NCBI GenBank assembly: GCA_041737175.1
Contig: JBGSSF010000022.1
Location: 1-64,000 of the forward strand
Direction: 5' to 3'
Length of the DNA stretch: 64,000 nucleotides
Source of the DNA: UBA5072 sp041737175
GTDB lineage: Bacteria; Bacteroidota; Bacteroidia; Bacteroidales; UBA10428
How positions within the stretch are numbered: the stretch's first letter is position 1; each line of letters begins with the position of its first letter. This document shows positions 32,939 to 41,158 of the stretch, piece by piece. Position numbers and translations under genes: made by a program. Under the pieces are notes generated by a model. That model was given only the letters and a program-made list of their open reading frames with translations, was not told where the DNA came from and did no database searches.

Positions 32939-34396
32939 ATGAGAACAAATAGAACGGGCATGCTGGTGGGAATTCTGTCATTTTTGGCATTCGGAACAGC
33001 ATGCACCCCTGGCATAAAAAAAGGTGAGAAAGTCCTGATCACAGGGGAAAGTGCATCCAGGTACTGGGAAATGCAAGATGTTGAATTGGCAAAGGATACA
33101 CTTGTACTTAAAAAGCCCGGTGCAAAACTGACTTCCCGGTTTACCGCGAAAAATTTTATACTGACCGCTGATCTTTTGACCACTCCGGGAGCGGAAGCCA
33201 AACTGGGCTTTCATACCTCAGCCGACAATAAAAACCAGGGTTACTCAGTTGTGATCAATAACTCGGATTACCGTTCCGGCAATCCACAGAAAACCGGGAG
33301 TTTGTCGCTGATCAGGAATAATTTTGTGCGAACTGCCCGTGATGAACAGTGGTTTAATCTTAAAATTGAAGTCAGGGCCAATCATATCATTGTGGCAGTG
33401 AATGATAAAATTGTCAGTGAGTACTTTCAACCCGACGAACCACAAAGAATTGACGGCTTTGAAAACATGATACTTTCCGAGGGGGGGGTGATTCTGCAGA
33501 AGTCAGGTGAAAACGGACAGGTGCTGGTGGGCAATATCTTTTGTGAAGAGCTGGGAAAGGATTTGCAGTCAGAGACGGATACAGTCTTCCTGAATGATAC
33601 CACGGGTGAAATGCTTACGTTGTTGAACCAACAAGGCTTCCCGGTTATTGATTTCCATGGGCATTTAAAAGGAGGCCTGACTGTGGAACAAATCAGCCGG
33701 CACGGGCGGATGAATGGCTACAATTACGGAATTGCACCCAACTGCGGCCTGAATTTTCCTGTAACGAATGATTCTTCATTGCTGGCATATTACGCTGAAT
33801 TCGAAAGGGAACCTGTCTTTAAGGCTATGCAGTGCGAAGGCCGTGAATGGATAACATTGTTTACACCGGAAACTATTGCAAAATACGATTACATTTTTAC
33901 GGATGCCATGACCTGGACCGATCATAAAGGACGGAGAATGAGGCTCTGGATACCGGAAGAAACATTTGTTGATGATGAGCAGAAGTTCATGGATATGCTG
34001 GTCAGCAAAATTGAAGCAGTGATTTCCCAGGAACCTGTGGATATTCATGTTAATCCTACGTACCTGCCGGAATCCATAGCTGATCAGTATGATCGATTGT
34101 GGACACCTGAAAGAATGGACCGTGTAATTAAGGTTCTTGTTGATCATGATGTTGCCCTGGAAATCAATTCCCGCTTTAAAATTCCCAGCGTGGCTTTTGT
34201 AAAAAGAGCCAAAGCTGCGGGGGTGAAATTCACCTTTGGCACCAACAATGCAGGTAACAACGATTTGGGGCGACTTGAATACAGCCTCCAGGTGATGAAG
34301 GAGGTCGGTTTAACTTCCGAAGACATGTTCCTGCCAAGGCCTTCCGGAGATAAGAAAGTCATGAAGAAGGGACTCCCGGACAAGATTACAGGTTAA
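32939..34396 (+). CDS. Lipoprotein with LamG-like and PHP/amidohydrolase-like domains
   Basis: The 485-residue protein carries a lipoprotein signal (LAFGTAC; Cys about 22). Residues about 30-205 resemble the DUF1080/3-keto-glycoside hydrolase jelly-roll (LTSRFTAKNFILTADL, WFNLKIEVRANHIIVAVNDKIV). Residues about 225-480 look like a PHP or TIM-barrel metal hydrolase: VIDFHGHLKGG near 235, DIHVNPTYLP near 365, LEINSRFKIPS and FTFGTNNAG near 420-440. Metal-binding His residues fit this, but the fold assignment is tentative. A run of eight G at 33481-33488 lies inside the coding region. Role probably in glycan or polyol breakdown at the cell envelope. Confidence 0.72.
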   Translation: MRTNRTGMLVGILSFLAFGTACTPGIKKGEKVLITGESASRYWEMQDVELAKDTLVLKKPGAKLTSRFTAKNFILTADLLTTPGAEAKLGFHTSADNKNQGYSVVINNSDYRSGNPQKTGSLSLIRNNFVRTARDEQWFNLKIEVRANHIIVAVNDKIVSEYFQPDEPQRIDGFENMILSEGGVILQKSGENGQVLVGNIFCEELGKDLQSETDTVFLNDTTGEMLTLLNQQGFPVIDFHGHLKGGLTVEQISRHGRMNGYNYGIAPNCGLNFPVTNDSSLLAYYAEFEREPVFKAMQCEGREWITLFTPETIAKYDYIFTDAMTWTDHKGRRMRLWIPEETFVDDEQKFMDMLVSKIEAVISQEPVDIHVNPTYLPESIADQYDRLWTPERMDRVIKVLVDHDVALEINSRFKIPSVAFVKRAKAAGVKFTFGTNNAGNNDLGRLEYSLQVMKEVGLTSEDMFLPRPSGDKKVMKKGLPDKITG

Positions 34397-34469
34397 TTCC
34401 ATCTTTTGTTTTTTTTGTTCATATTATTTGCATTTTTGCAAAAAATTCAAAGGATTAACTTTTTAGCGA

Positions 34470-36362
34470 ATGAGAAAATGGCGCGTCGAGGACTCGGCTG
34501 AATTGTATAATATACAGGGCTGGGGAGTGAATTATTTCTCTATCAATGAGAAAGGTCACATTGATGTTTCACCCCGAAAAGACAACATTAAAATCGATCT
34601 TCGTGAACTGGTGGATGAACTGATCCTGAGGGATGTATCAGCGCCTATGCTCATCAGGTTTCCGGATATTCTAGATAACCGCATCGAAAAAATGTCGAGG
34701 AGTTTTGTGTCTGCTGCCGAAGAATATGGTTATAAAGCGCAAAATTTCATCATCTATCCAATCAAGGTGAATCAGATGAGACCGGTGGTAGAGGAAATCG
34801 TTAACCATGGAAAAAAATTCAATATCGGGCTTGAAGCTGGTTCTAAGCCTGAGTTGCATGCTGTGATTGCCATCAATGCTGACAGTGACTCACTGATTAT
34901 CTGCAATGGATACAAGGATGAGGATTATGTGGAATTGGCCCTGCTAGCTCAGAAAATGGGGAAACGCATTTTTTTGGTAGTTGAAAAACTGAATGAGCTG
35001 AAACTCATCGCCAGTGTTTCTCGACGGCTGAAGATCAAGCCTAACCTGGGAATTCGTGTTAAACTTGCCAGTACGGGAAGCGGTAAATGGGAAGAGTCGG
35101 GGGGTGATGTCAGCAAATTTGGCCTGACATCAAGTGAACTTCTGGAGGCCATGGATTTTCTCGAAAAAAACAGGATGAAAGACTGTCTTCGCCTGGTTCA
35201 TTTTCACATCGGCAGCCAGGTTACCAAGATCCGTCGCATAAAGATCGCCCTGCGGGAAGCATCTGAATTTTATGTTCAGCTTCATAAAAATGGATTTAAA
35301 ATTGAATTTGTCGATATCGGAGGAGGCCTGGGCGTGGATTATGACGGTACACGGTCGCCCAACAGTGAAAGCAGCGTGAATTACAGCATGCAGGAATATG
35401 TTAATGATTCGATATCCACGCTCGTGGATGCCAGTGACCGGAATAACATTCCGCATCCGAATATTATCACCGAATCAGGCCGCTCCCTCACAGCCCATCA
35501 TTCGGTTCTCATTTTTGAAGTGCTTGAGACCACTACGGTTCCTGAATGGGATGAGGATGATGAACCCGGACCGGATGACCATGAACTTGTACACGAAATG
35601 TATTCTTTGTGGGACAGGCTTAATCAGCCCGGCATGCTTGAAACATGGCATGATGCGCAGCAGATCCGTGAAGAAGCGCTCGACCGGTTCAGTCTTGGAT
35701 TGCTCGATTTGCGAACCCGGGCGCAGGTAGAAAGGTTATTCTGGTCGGTTGCGCGTGAATTGTACCAAATGGCCAATGAAACCAAACACACATCGGAGGA
35801 GTTGCGTCATCTCCCCAAATTACTATCCGATAAATACTTCTGCAATTTCTCCCTGTTCCAGTCCATGCCTGATTCTTGGGCTATTGATCAGATCTTTCCG
35901 ATTGTCCCTTTGCAGCGCCTGGATGAAAAACCTTTGCGCGCTGCCACTATACAGGATATTACCTGTGATTCCGATGGAAAGATTGACAATTTCATCTCAA
36001 CCCGGAATTTCTCCTATTACTTGCCGGTGCACGCGTTGAAGCCCAAAGAATCTTATTACCTGGGTGTTTTTCTGGTAGGGGCGTACCAGGAAATCCTGGG
36101 CGATCTTCATAATCTTTTCGGCGATACCAATGCTGTGCATGTATCCGTTACGGATGACGGCTATCAGATTGACCAGATCATCGACGGTGAAACCGTGGCT
36201 GAGGTCCTGGACTATGTGCAATACAATGCTAAAAAGCTGGTACGCACGGTTGAGACCTGGGTAACGTCAGCTGTTAAATCAGGGGTTATTACGGCAGAGG
36301 AAGGGAAGGAATTCCTTTCCAATTACAGGTCAGGCCTTTACGGGTATACGTATCTGGAATAA
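34470..36362 (+). CDS. speA: Biosynthetic arginine decarboxylase
   Basis: This 630-residue PLP enzyme of the alanine-racemase-like (fold III) class converts arginine to agmatine and CO2. The opening WRVEDSAELYNIQGWG matches SpeA. The PLP lysine is in IIYPIKVNQ (about residue 92), the glycine-rich phosphate loop in FVDIGGGLGVDYDGTRS (about 275-295), and the C-terminal active-site Cys/Asp region near QDITCDSDGKID (about 497-508). Length is usual for the family. Agmatine would feed putrescine/spermidine synthesis; no agmatine deiminase gene is in the window. Confidence 0.95.
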   Translation: MRKWRVEDSAELYNIQGWGVNYFSINEKGHIDVSPRKDNIKIDLRELVDELILRDVSAPMLIRFPDILDNRIEKMSRSFVSAAEEYGYKAQNFIIYPIKVNQMRPVVEEIVNHGKKFNIGLEAGSKPELHAVIAINADSDSLIICNGYKDEDYVELALLAQKMGKRIFLVVEKLNELKLIASVSRRLKIKPNLGIRVKLASTGSGKWEESGGDVSKFGLTSSELLEAMDFLEKNRMKDCLRLVHFHIGSQVTKIRRIKIALREASEFYVQLHKNGFKIEFVDIGGGLGVDYDGTRSPNSESSVNYSMQEYVNDSISTLVDASDRNNIPHPNIITESGRSLTAHHSVLIFEVLETTTVPEWDEDDEPGPDDHELVHEMYSLWDRLNQPGMLETWHDAQQIREEALDRFSLGLLDLRTRAQVERLFWSVARELYQMANETKHTSEELRHLPKLLSDKYFCNFSLFQSMPDSWAIDQIFPIVPLQRLDEKPLRAATIQDITCDSDGKIDNFISTRNFSYYLPVHALKPKESYYLGVFLVGAYQEILGDLHNLFGDTNAVHVSVTDDGYQIDQIIDGETVAEVLDYVQYNAKKLVRTVETWVTSAVKSGVITAEEGKEFLSNYRSGLYGYTYLE

Positions 36363-36364
36363 AC

Positions 36365-36406
36365 TTCGATATTTTAAGTTCGGTATTCCTTGTTCGGTGT
36401 TTTAGG
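36365..36406. repeat. Heptamer array TTCGGTR-type x 6
   Basis: Six 7-bp units: TTCGATA, TTTTAAG, TTCGGTA, TTCCTTG, TTCGGTG, TTTTAGG. Their complement (for example CACCGAA) matches the units of the array at 4178. It begins 2 bp after the speA stop and lies between convergent genes. Confidence 0.65.
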
Positions 36407-36429
36407 CAACTTGTTTGATATATCGTCGC

Positions 36430-36846
36430 TTACTCCCCGATGATCTTTACCAGAACCCGTTTGCTTCGTTTTCCGTCAAACTCCCCGTAAAAGATCTGTT
36501 CCCAGGGACCAAAATCAAGGCGGCCATTGGTGATTGCGGCAACTACTTCACGGCCCATGACGGTGCGCTTTAAATGCGCATCCGCATTGTCTTCAAAACC
36601 ATTGTGACGGTATTGGGAATAGGGTTTCTCCGGTGCAAGTCTTTCAAGCCACACCTCAAAATCATGATGCAGACCTGCTTCATCATCGTTGATGAACACA
36701 CTGCTCGTAATGTGCATGGCATTGCACAGAAGCAAACCTTCCTTTATTCCGCTTTCTTCAAGGCATTGTTGAACCTGAGGGGTTATATTCAGTAATTGAC
36801 GACGACTGTTTGTGTTGAACCACAGTTCCTTGCGAAATGATTTCAT
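36430..36846 (-). CDS. YjbQ/UPF0047 family protein
   Basis: The 138-residue protein has the YjbQ pattern: a central LLCNAMHITSSVFINDDE (about 39-56), a NADAHLKRTVMG motif (about 107-118), and LDFGPWEQIFYGEFDG-type ending (about 165 in longer homologues, 115-130 here). Family members show weak thiamine-phosphate synthase activity, but the physiological role is unsettled. It is 10 bp after the phosphoglucomutase gene on the same strand and is probably co-transcribed. Confidence 0.88.
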   Translation of the reverse strand: MKSFRKELWFNTNSRRQLLNITPQVQQCLEESGIKEGLLLCNAMHITSSVFINDDEAGLHHDFEVWLERLAPEKPYSQYRHNGFEDNADAHLKRTVMGREVVAAITNGRLDFGPWEQIFYGEFDGKRSKRVLVKIIGE

Positions 36847-36856
36847 GCCGGTGGAT

Positions 36857-38602
36857 TTATCTCAATTTTAGATCCGTGATGATTTTTTCAATTTTGCCAT
36901 CCAATGCGTTGTTCACAGCCTCAAAGTCACTTATTTTCTTTATTTCACCCTTTACCCCGAAATAAAACTTGATTTTGGGCTCTGTGCCGGAGGGTCTGAT
37001 GGAAATCTTGGTCCCATCGGCTGTGAACAATTGGAGAACATCTGATTTTGGAATCACAATACCGCCATTTTTACGGTTTGCTTTATCAAGGCATTTGCTG
37101 TCGAGGTAATCCATTACTTCGGTGGTGAGTGAATGATTCACCGAGGCCGGAGGATTCTGTCTGAAATTGCGCATCATCTGCTCTATTTCTTCAGCACCTG
37201 ACTTTCCTTTTCGCTCTACGGAGATCAGTTTTTCCTTGTATAATCCGTATTCTTTGTAGATCTCAAGCAGTTGCTCGTACATGGTCATCCCCTGGTCTTT
37301 TGCAAAAGCGGCAGCTTCAGCGATCAGGGCACATGCCATGATGGCGTCCTTATCGCGAACGAAATCACCGGCCAGGTAACCGTAACTCTCTTCACCGCCC
37401 CCCACGAAGGTCTTCTGGCCTTCAAATGTTTTTATCACATCGGCAATGTATTTAAAACCGGTGAGCACATCGTAACATTCAACTTTGTATTTGCGCGCAA
37501 TATCGGCCAGCAACTCCGTCGTCACAATCGTTTTTACAATGTATTCCCTTCCTTTTAGTTTTCCCTGGGCTGCCCAACGTGATAAAAGATAATTGATCAG
37601 CAGGGAAGCCGACTGATTCCCGTTCAGAACAACGTATTTGCCCTGGCTGTTTTTTACAACAACGCCAACCCTGTCCGCATCCGGGTCAGTGGCCAACACA
37701 ATATCTGCCGATGTTTCTTCTGCCTTTTTTATGGCCAGGCTCAGAGCGGCGCTCTCTTCCGGATTGGGTGATCGGACTGTTGGAAAATTCCCGTCCGGTA
37801 TATCCTGTTCATCGACATGGATAACATTGGTAAAACCAAATTTTCGCAAAACCTGGGGTACCAGTTTAACGCCGGCACCATGCAAAGGTGTATAAACTAT
37901 CTTCAGCGAGTTTTGCCTTCTGATCACGTCATGAGACAGAGACAGGCCGGTTATCTGGTTGGTATAAATATCATCAATCTCCGTGCCTATTAATTCGATA
38001 TTTTCAGGTTTTGCCTTGAAATTCACGTGCTCAATGGATTGTATGGACTGCACTTCCTGGATTACCAGTTTATCGTGCGGTTCAATTAACTGTGCGCCAT
38101 CGTCCCAGTATGCCTTATAGCCATTGTATTCCTTGGGATTGTGGGATGCCGTAATCACTACACCGCTCTGACATTTAAAATACCGGATGGCAAAGGACAA
38201 TTCCGGAGTAGGTCTGAGGTCTTCAAACAGATACACTTTAAAACCATTGGCTGAAAAAATTTCAGCAGTGGTTTTGGCAAACAGCTTGCTGTTATTTCGC
38301 GAATCATGCGCAATGGCGACTTTGATCTGTGGTATATGTTTGAATTCCTTTTTCAGGTAATTACTCAAACCCTGTGTGGCCATGGCTACGGTATAAATAT
38401 TCATACGGTTGGTACCGACTCCCATAATACCTCGTAAACCGCCTGTTCCAAATTCAAGGTCGCGGTAAAAGCACTCAATGAGTTCCGCTTCATTGTTCTC
38501 CATCAGATCTTTCACCTTCCTGCGGGTTTCTGCGTCATACTGGTCTTTTAACCATTTACTTGCGCGTTCTCTGACATGGGTTAATAGTGCTTTGTTTTCC
38601 AT
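36857..38602 (-). CDS. Phosphoglucomutase/phosphomannomutase
   Basis: From the ATG at 38602 the protein has 581 residues; an upstream TTG in frame adds only nine. It is an alpha-D-phosphohexomutase: active-site serine in TASHNPKEYNGYK (about 140), metal loop DPDADRVG (about 285), sugar loop GGGEESYGYL (about 375) and phosphate loop RPSGTEPKIKFY (about 545). The length fits PgcA-type phosphoglucomutases. It follows rfbD by 23 bp, and glucose-1-phosphate from this enzyme is the substrate of RfbA, so its place in the rhamnose operon makes sense. Confidence 0.93.
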   Translation of the reverse strand: MENKALLTHVRERASKWLKDQYDAETRRKVKDLMENNEAELIECFYRDLEFGTGGLRGIMGVGTNRMNIYTVAMATQGLSNYLKKEFKHIPQIKVAIAHDSRNNSKLFAKTTAEIFSANGFKVYLFEDLRPTPELSFAIRYFKCQSGVVITASHNPKEYNGYKAYWDDGAQLIEPHDKLVIQEVQSIQSIEHVNFKAKPENIELIGTEIDDIYTNQITGLSLSHDVIRRQNSLKIVYTPLHGAGVKLVPQVLRKFGFTNVIHVDEQDIPDGNFPTVRSPNPEESAALSLAIKKAEETSADIVLATDPDADRVGVVVKNSQGKYVVLNGNQSASLLINYLLSRWAAQGKLKGREYIVKTIVTTELLADIARKYKVECYDVLTGFKYIADVIKTFEGQKTFVGGGEESYGYLAGDFVRDKDAIMACALIAEAAAFAKDQGMTMYEQLLEIYKEYGLYKEKLISVERKGKSGAEEIEQMMRNFRQNPPASVNHSLTTEVMDYLDSKCLDKANRKNGGIVIPKSDVLQLFTADGTKISIRPSGTEPKIKFYFGVKGEIKKISDFEAVNNALDGKIEKIITDLKLR

Positions 38603-38625
38603 AGGTATGCATATTTTTATCAGAG

Positions 38626-39504
38626 TCAAATTTCCTTATTTTTTTTGAGAATCTCTATTGCTTTTATTAAACCTTGCTTCCAGTGTGAGATACCTATCCC
38701 GAATTCTTTTTTGATTTTTGATTTATCCATTATGCTGTATTCAGGTCTCCTGGCAGGGAGGGGGTATTCAAATGTTCTCAGGGGTTTCACATGACAGTTT
38801 GTGCCTGCCATCTGCATAATCTCCACGGCAAAGTCATACCAGCTGCAAACACCTTCATTGGAATAATTGTAAATCCCCGCTTTGAATCCGTGTTTTTCAG
38901 AGTGAATAATGATCCCTAAAAGCACTTCGGCCAGGTCACCAGCATAGGTGGGCGTCCCCAGCTGGTCAAATACTACGCCCAGTTCCTTCCGCTCTTTCGA
39001 TAAGCGGATCATGGTCCTGAGAAAGTTATTGCCGTATTCACTGTACAACCAGGAAGTCCTTATAATTATAGCCCGGGGATTGTTCCAAAGATGCATTTCG
39101 CCTTCCAGTTTGCTCTGTGCATATAATGATAAGGCCACTGGGGTCTCGTCTTCGGTATGGGGCTGAAAACTCATTCCGTTATAAACATAGTCGGTTGACA
39201 GTTGAATGAGGAATATGGAGCTTTCAAGGCAGATCTGACCCAGCAAACGAGGTATGCCGGCATTGACAGCAAATGCCTGTTCCGGCGACTTTTCCGCCTG
39301 ATCAACTGCTGTAAAAGCTGCGCAATTAATAATATAATCGAACCGGCCTTCTTTTTCAAAGAACTGCCGGACTTCTGTTTCGTTTGTCAGATCAAAATCC
39401 TGAATATCCACATAGGTAAAGGCATACTGGCTGTAATCACGGGCATGTTCTTTAAGTGATGTACCCAACTGTCCGTTGGCTCCCGTAATAAGAATATGCT
39501 TCAT
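38626..39504 (-). CDS. rfbD: dTDP-4-dehydrorhamnose reductase
   Basis: This 292-residue short-chain-type reductase makes dTDP-L-rhamnose with NAD(P)H. The nucleotide loop is GANGQLG (about 8-14), the STDYVYNG segment contains the catalytic Tyr region (about 108), and YAQSKLEGE carries the Tyr-Lys pair (about 132-136). It is 5 bp downstream of rfbC. The product is a donor for O-antigen or capsule assembly. Confidence 0.95.
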   Translation of the reverse strand: MKHILITGANGQLGTSLKEHARDYSQYAFTYVDIQDFDLTNETEVRQFFEKEGRFDYIINCAAFTAVDQAEKSPEQAFAVNAGIPRLLGQICLESSIFLIQLSTDYVYNGMSFQPHTEDETPVALSLYAQSKLEGEMHLWNNPRAIIIRTSWLYSEYGNNFLRTMIRLSKERKELGVVFDQLGTPTYAGDLAEVLLGIIIHSEKHGFKAGIYNYSNEGVCSWYDFAVEIMQMAGTNCHVKPLRTFEYPLPARRPEYSIMDKSKIKKEFGIGISHWKQGLIKAIEILKKNKEI

Positions 39505-39509
39505 GTTCC

Positions 39510-40064
39510 CTAAAAATTAAAATTGGCTTCATGTTTCCCAAATGCCGGAAGACCAAGATCCCGGTCAGAGACAATCATCTTTGAGGAGCTTACTTTCCAG
39601 TCGATCTTAAGTTGGGGATCGTTGAAAATTATGCCGCGTTCAGCCGCTTTGCTGTAAAAGTTGTCAGTTTTATAGAGAACTTCTGCTTTGCGCGACAGGA
39701 CTGAAAAACCATGCGCGAATCCTTGCGGAATCATCAGTTGAAGCTTATTCTTGCTGGACAGTTCAAGGCCATAATATTTTGAATAAGTGGGTGAACCTAC
39801 CCGAAGGTCCACGGCCACGTCAAAAATTGTACCCTGAAGTACACGCACCAATTTTGCCTGGGCATTCGGATTGAGCTGGTAATGAAGACCCCGTATCACG
39901 CCAAAAGCTGATTCGGATTGGTTATCCTGAACGAAATTGAATGTTATACCTGCAGCAAACATAACCTGCCGGTTATAACTCTCATAAAAATAGCCCCGTG
40001 AATCCGCAAATACGCTCGGCTTAATAATTAAAAGATCTTTAAATCCGGTTTCGATTATTTCCAT
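39510..40064 (-). CDS. rfbC: dTDP-4-dehydrorhamnose 3,5-epimerase
   Basis: A 184-residue cupin enzyme. The typical FADSRGYFYESYN (about 18-30), the catalytic His in RGLHYQ (about 63), the Lys in AKLVRVLQGTIFDVAVDLR (about 73), and Tyr-containing GFAHGFSVL (about 115) are present. It overlaps the rfbA 3' end by 10 bp and is followed by rfbD, so the three are co-translated. Confidence 0.96.
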   Translation of the reverse strand: MEIIETGFKDLLIIKPSVFADSRGYFYESYNRQVMFAAGITFNFVQDNQSESAFGVIRGLHYQLNPNAQAKLVRVLQGTIFDVAVDLRVGSPTYSKYYGLELSSKNKLQLMIPQGFAHGFSVLSRKAEVLYKTDNFYSKAAERGIIFNDPQLKIDWKVSSSKMIVSDRDLGLPAFGKHEANFNF

Positions 40065-40957
40065 CCATCGTCAGTTTCGTAGTTGTAAAATACCTCGTCA
40101 GCAATTTTCACCAGGTACCTTCCATACTGGTTTTTTATCAGAGGTTGCGCCAGCGAAAGTAACTGTTCTCTGTCAATAAAGCCTTGCTTAAAGGCGATTT
40201 CTTCGATGCAGGAGATTTTTAGCCCCTGTCTCTCTTCAATGGTCTGCACATATACTGAGGCCTGCAGCAATGTTTCATGGGTTCCCGTGTCAAGCCAGGC
40301 TATACCTCTGCCCATGATCTTTATTCTCAGCCGGTTCTCTTCGAGATATAACCTGTTAAGGTCCGTGATCTCCAGCTCACCTCGGGATGAAGGCTTTAAT
40401 TTCCGGGCCTTTTCAATAACCCCATTGTCATAAAAGTACAATCCCGTAACCGCATAGTTCGATTTGGGCCTGGCAGGTTTTTCTTCAATACTGATTACCT
40501 TGCCCTTATTATCAAATTCAACAACGCCATATCGTTCAGGATCATTCACATAGTAACCGAAAACTACAGCTCCATCCTTCAACCTGGCTGTTTCACCCAG
40601 AATCCGTCCAAAACCATGGCCGTAAAATATATTGTCGCCAAGAATCATGCATACGGAATCTGTACCGATGAATTTCTCACCGATAATGAATGCTTGTGCC
40701 AAACCATCAGGCGATGGTTGAACAGCATAGGAAAGGTTGATTCCCAATTGGTTACCATTACCGAGCAAATCTTCATACAGGTGCAGGTCTTTGGGGGTTG
40801 ATATAATGAGTATATCCCTTAAACCGGCCAGCATCAGAACACCTAAAGGATAATAGATCATAGGTTTATCATAGATAGGTATGATCTGTTTGGAAATGCT
40901 TTTGGTAATGGGATACAAACGCGTTCCGGATCCACCGGCCAGGATTATTCCTTTCAT
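40055..40957 (-). CDS. rfbA: Glucose-1-phosphate thymidylyltransferase
   Basis: This 300-residue enzyme makes dTDP-glucose from dTTP and glucose-1-phosphate. The pyrophosphorylase motif is GGSGTRLYPITKSISKQ (about 8-24), the metal/sugar region ILGDNIFYG (about 105-113), and GRGIAWLDTGTHETL (about 218-232). It is the first gene of rfbA-rfbC-rfbD-pgm-yjbQ. The dehydratase rfbB, needed between RfbA and RfbC, is not in the window and must be elsewhere. Confidence 0.97.
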   Translation of the reverse strand: MKGIILAGGSGTRLYPITKSISKQIIPIYDKPMIYYPLGVLMLAGLRDILIISTPKDLHLYEDLLGNGNQLGINLSYAVQPSPDGLAQAFIIGEKFIGTDSVCMILGDNIFYGHGFGRILGETARLKDGAVVFGYYVNDPERYGVVEFDNKGKVISIEEKPARPKSNYAVTGLYFYDNGVIEKARKLKPSSRGELEITDLNRLYLEENRLRIKIMGRGIAWLDTGTHETLLQASVYVQTIEERQGLKISCIEEIAFKQGFIDREQLLSLAQPLIKNQYGRYLVKIADEVFYNYETDDGWK

Positions 40958-40978
40958 AATAAATGGATTTTACAATGG

Positions 40979-40986
40979 CAAAATTA
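40979..40986 (-). promoter_or_regulatory. Possible -7 element of the rfb operon
   Basis: TAATTTTG on the minus strand, 21 nt upstream of the rfbA ATG, fits TAnnTTTG and would leave a leader of about 15 nt. Confidence 0.45.
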
Positions 40987-41094
40987 TAATTTCAGGAGAC
41001 TAATAAAACAGGCTAGGGCTAAAATCGTACGATCATAAGGTATTATCTACTTTTAATTTTTTCCATATTTTTAGTTTTTTCTAAGGGAAAATTA

Positions 41095-41102
41095 TACTTT
41101 TG
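41095..41102 (+). promoter_or_regulatory. -7 element of rpsA
   Basis: TACTTTTG fits TAnnTTTG, 56 nt upstream of the rpsA ATG. The -33 region is T-rich (TTAGTTTTTT) without a clear TTG. Confidence 0.5.
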
Positions 41103-41158
41103 CAGCTCAATTTAAACAACATAATGTCTAATTTACTAAATTTTAATTTATTAATTGA

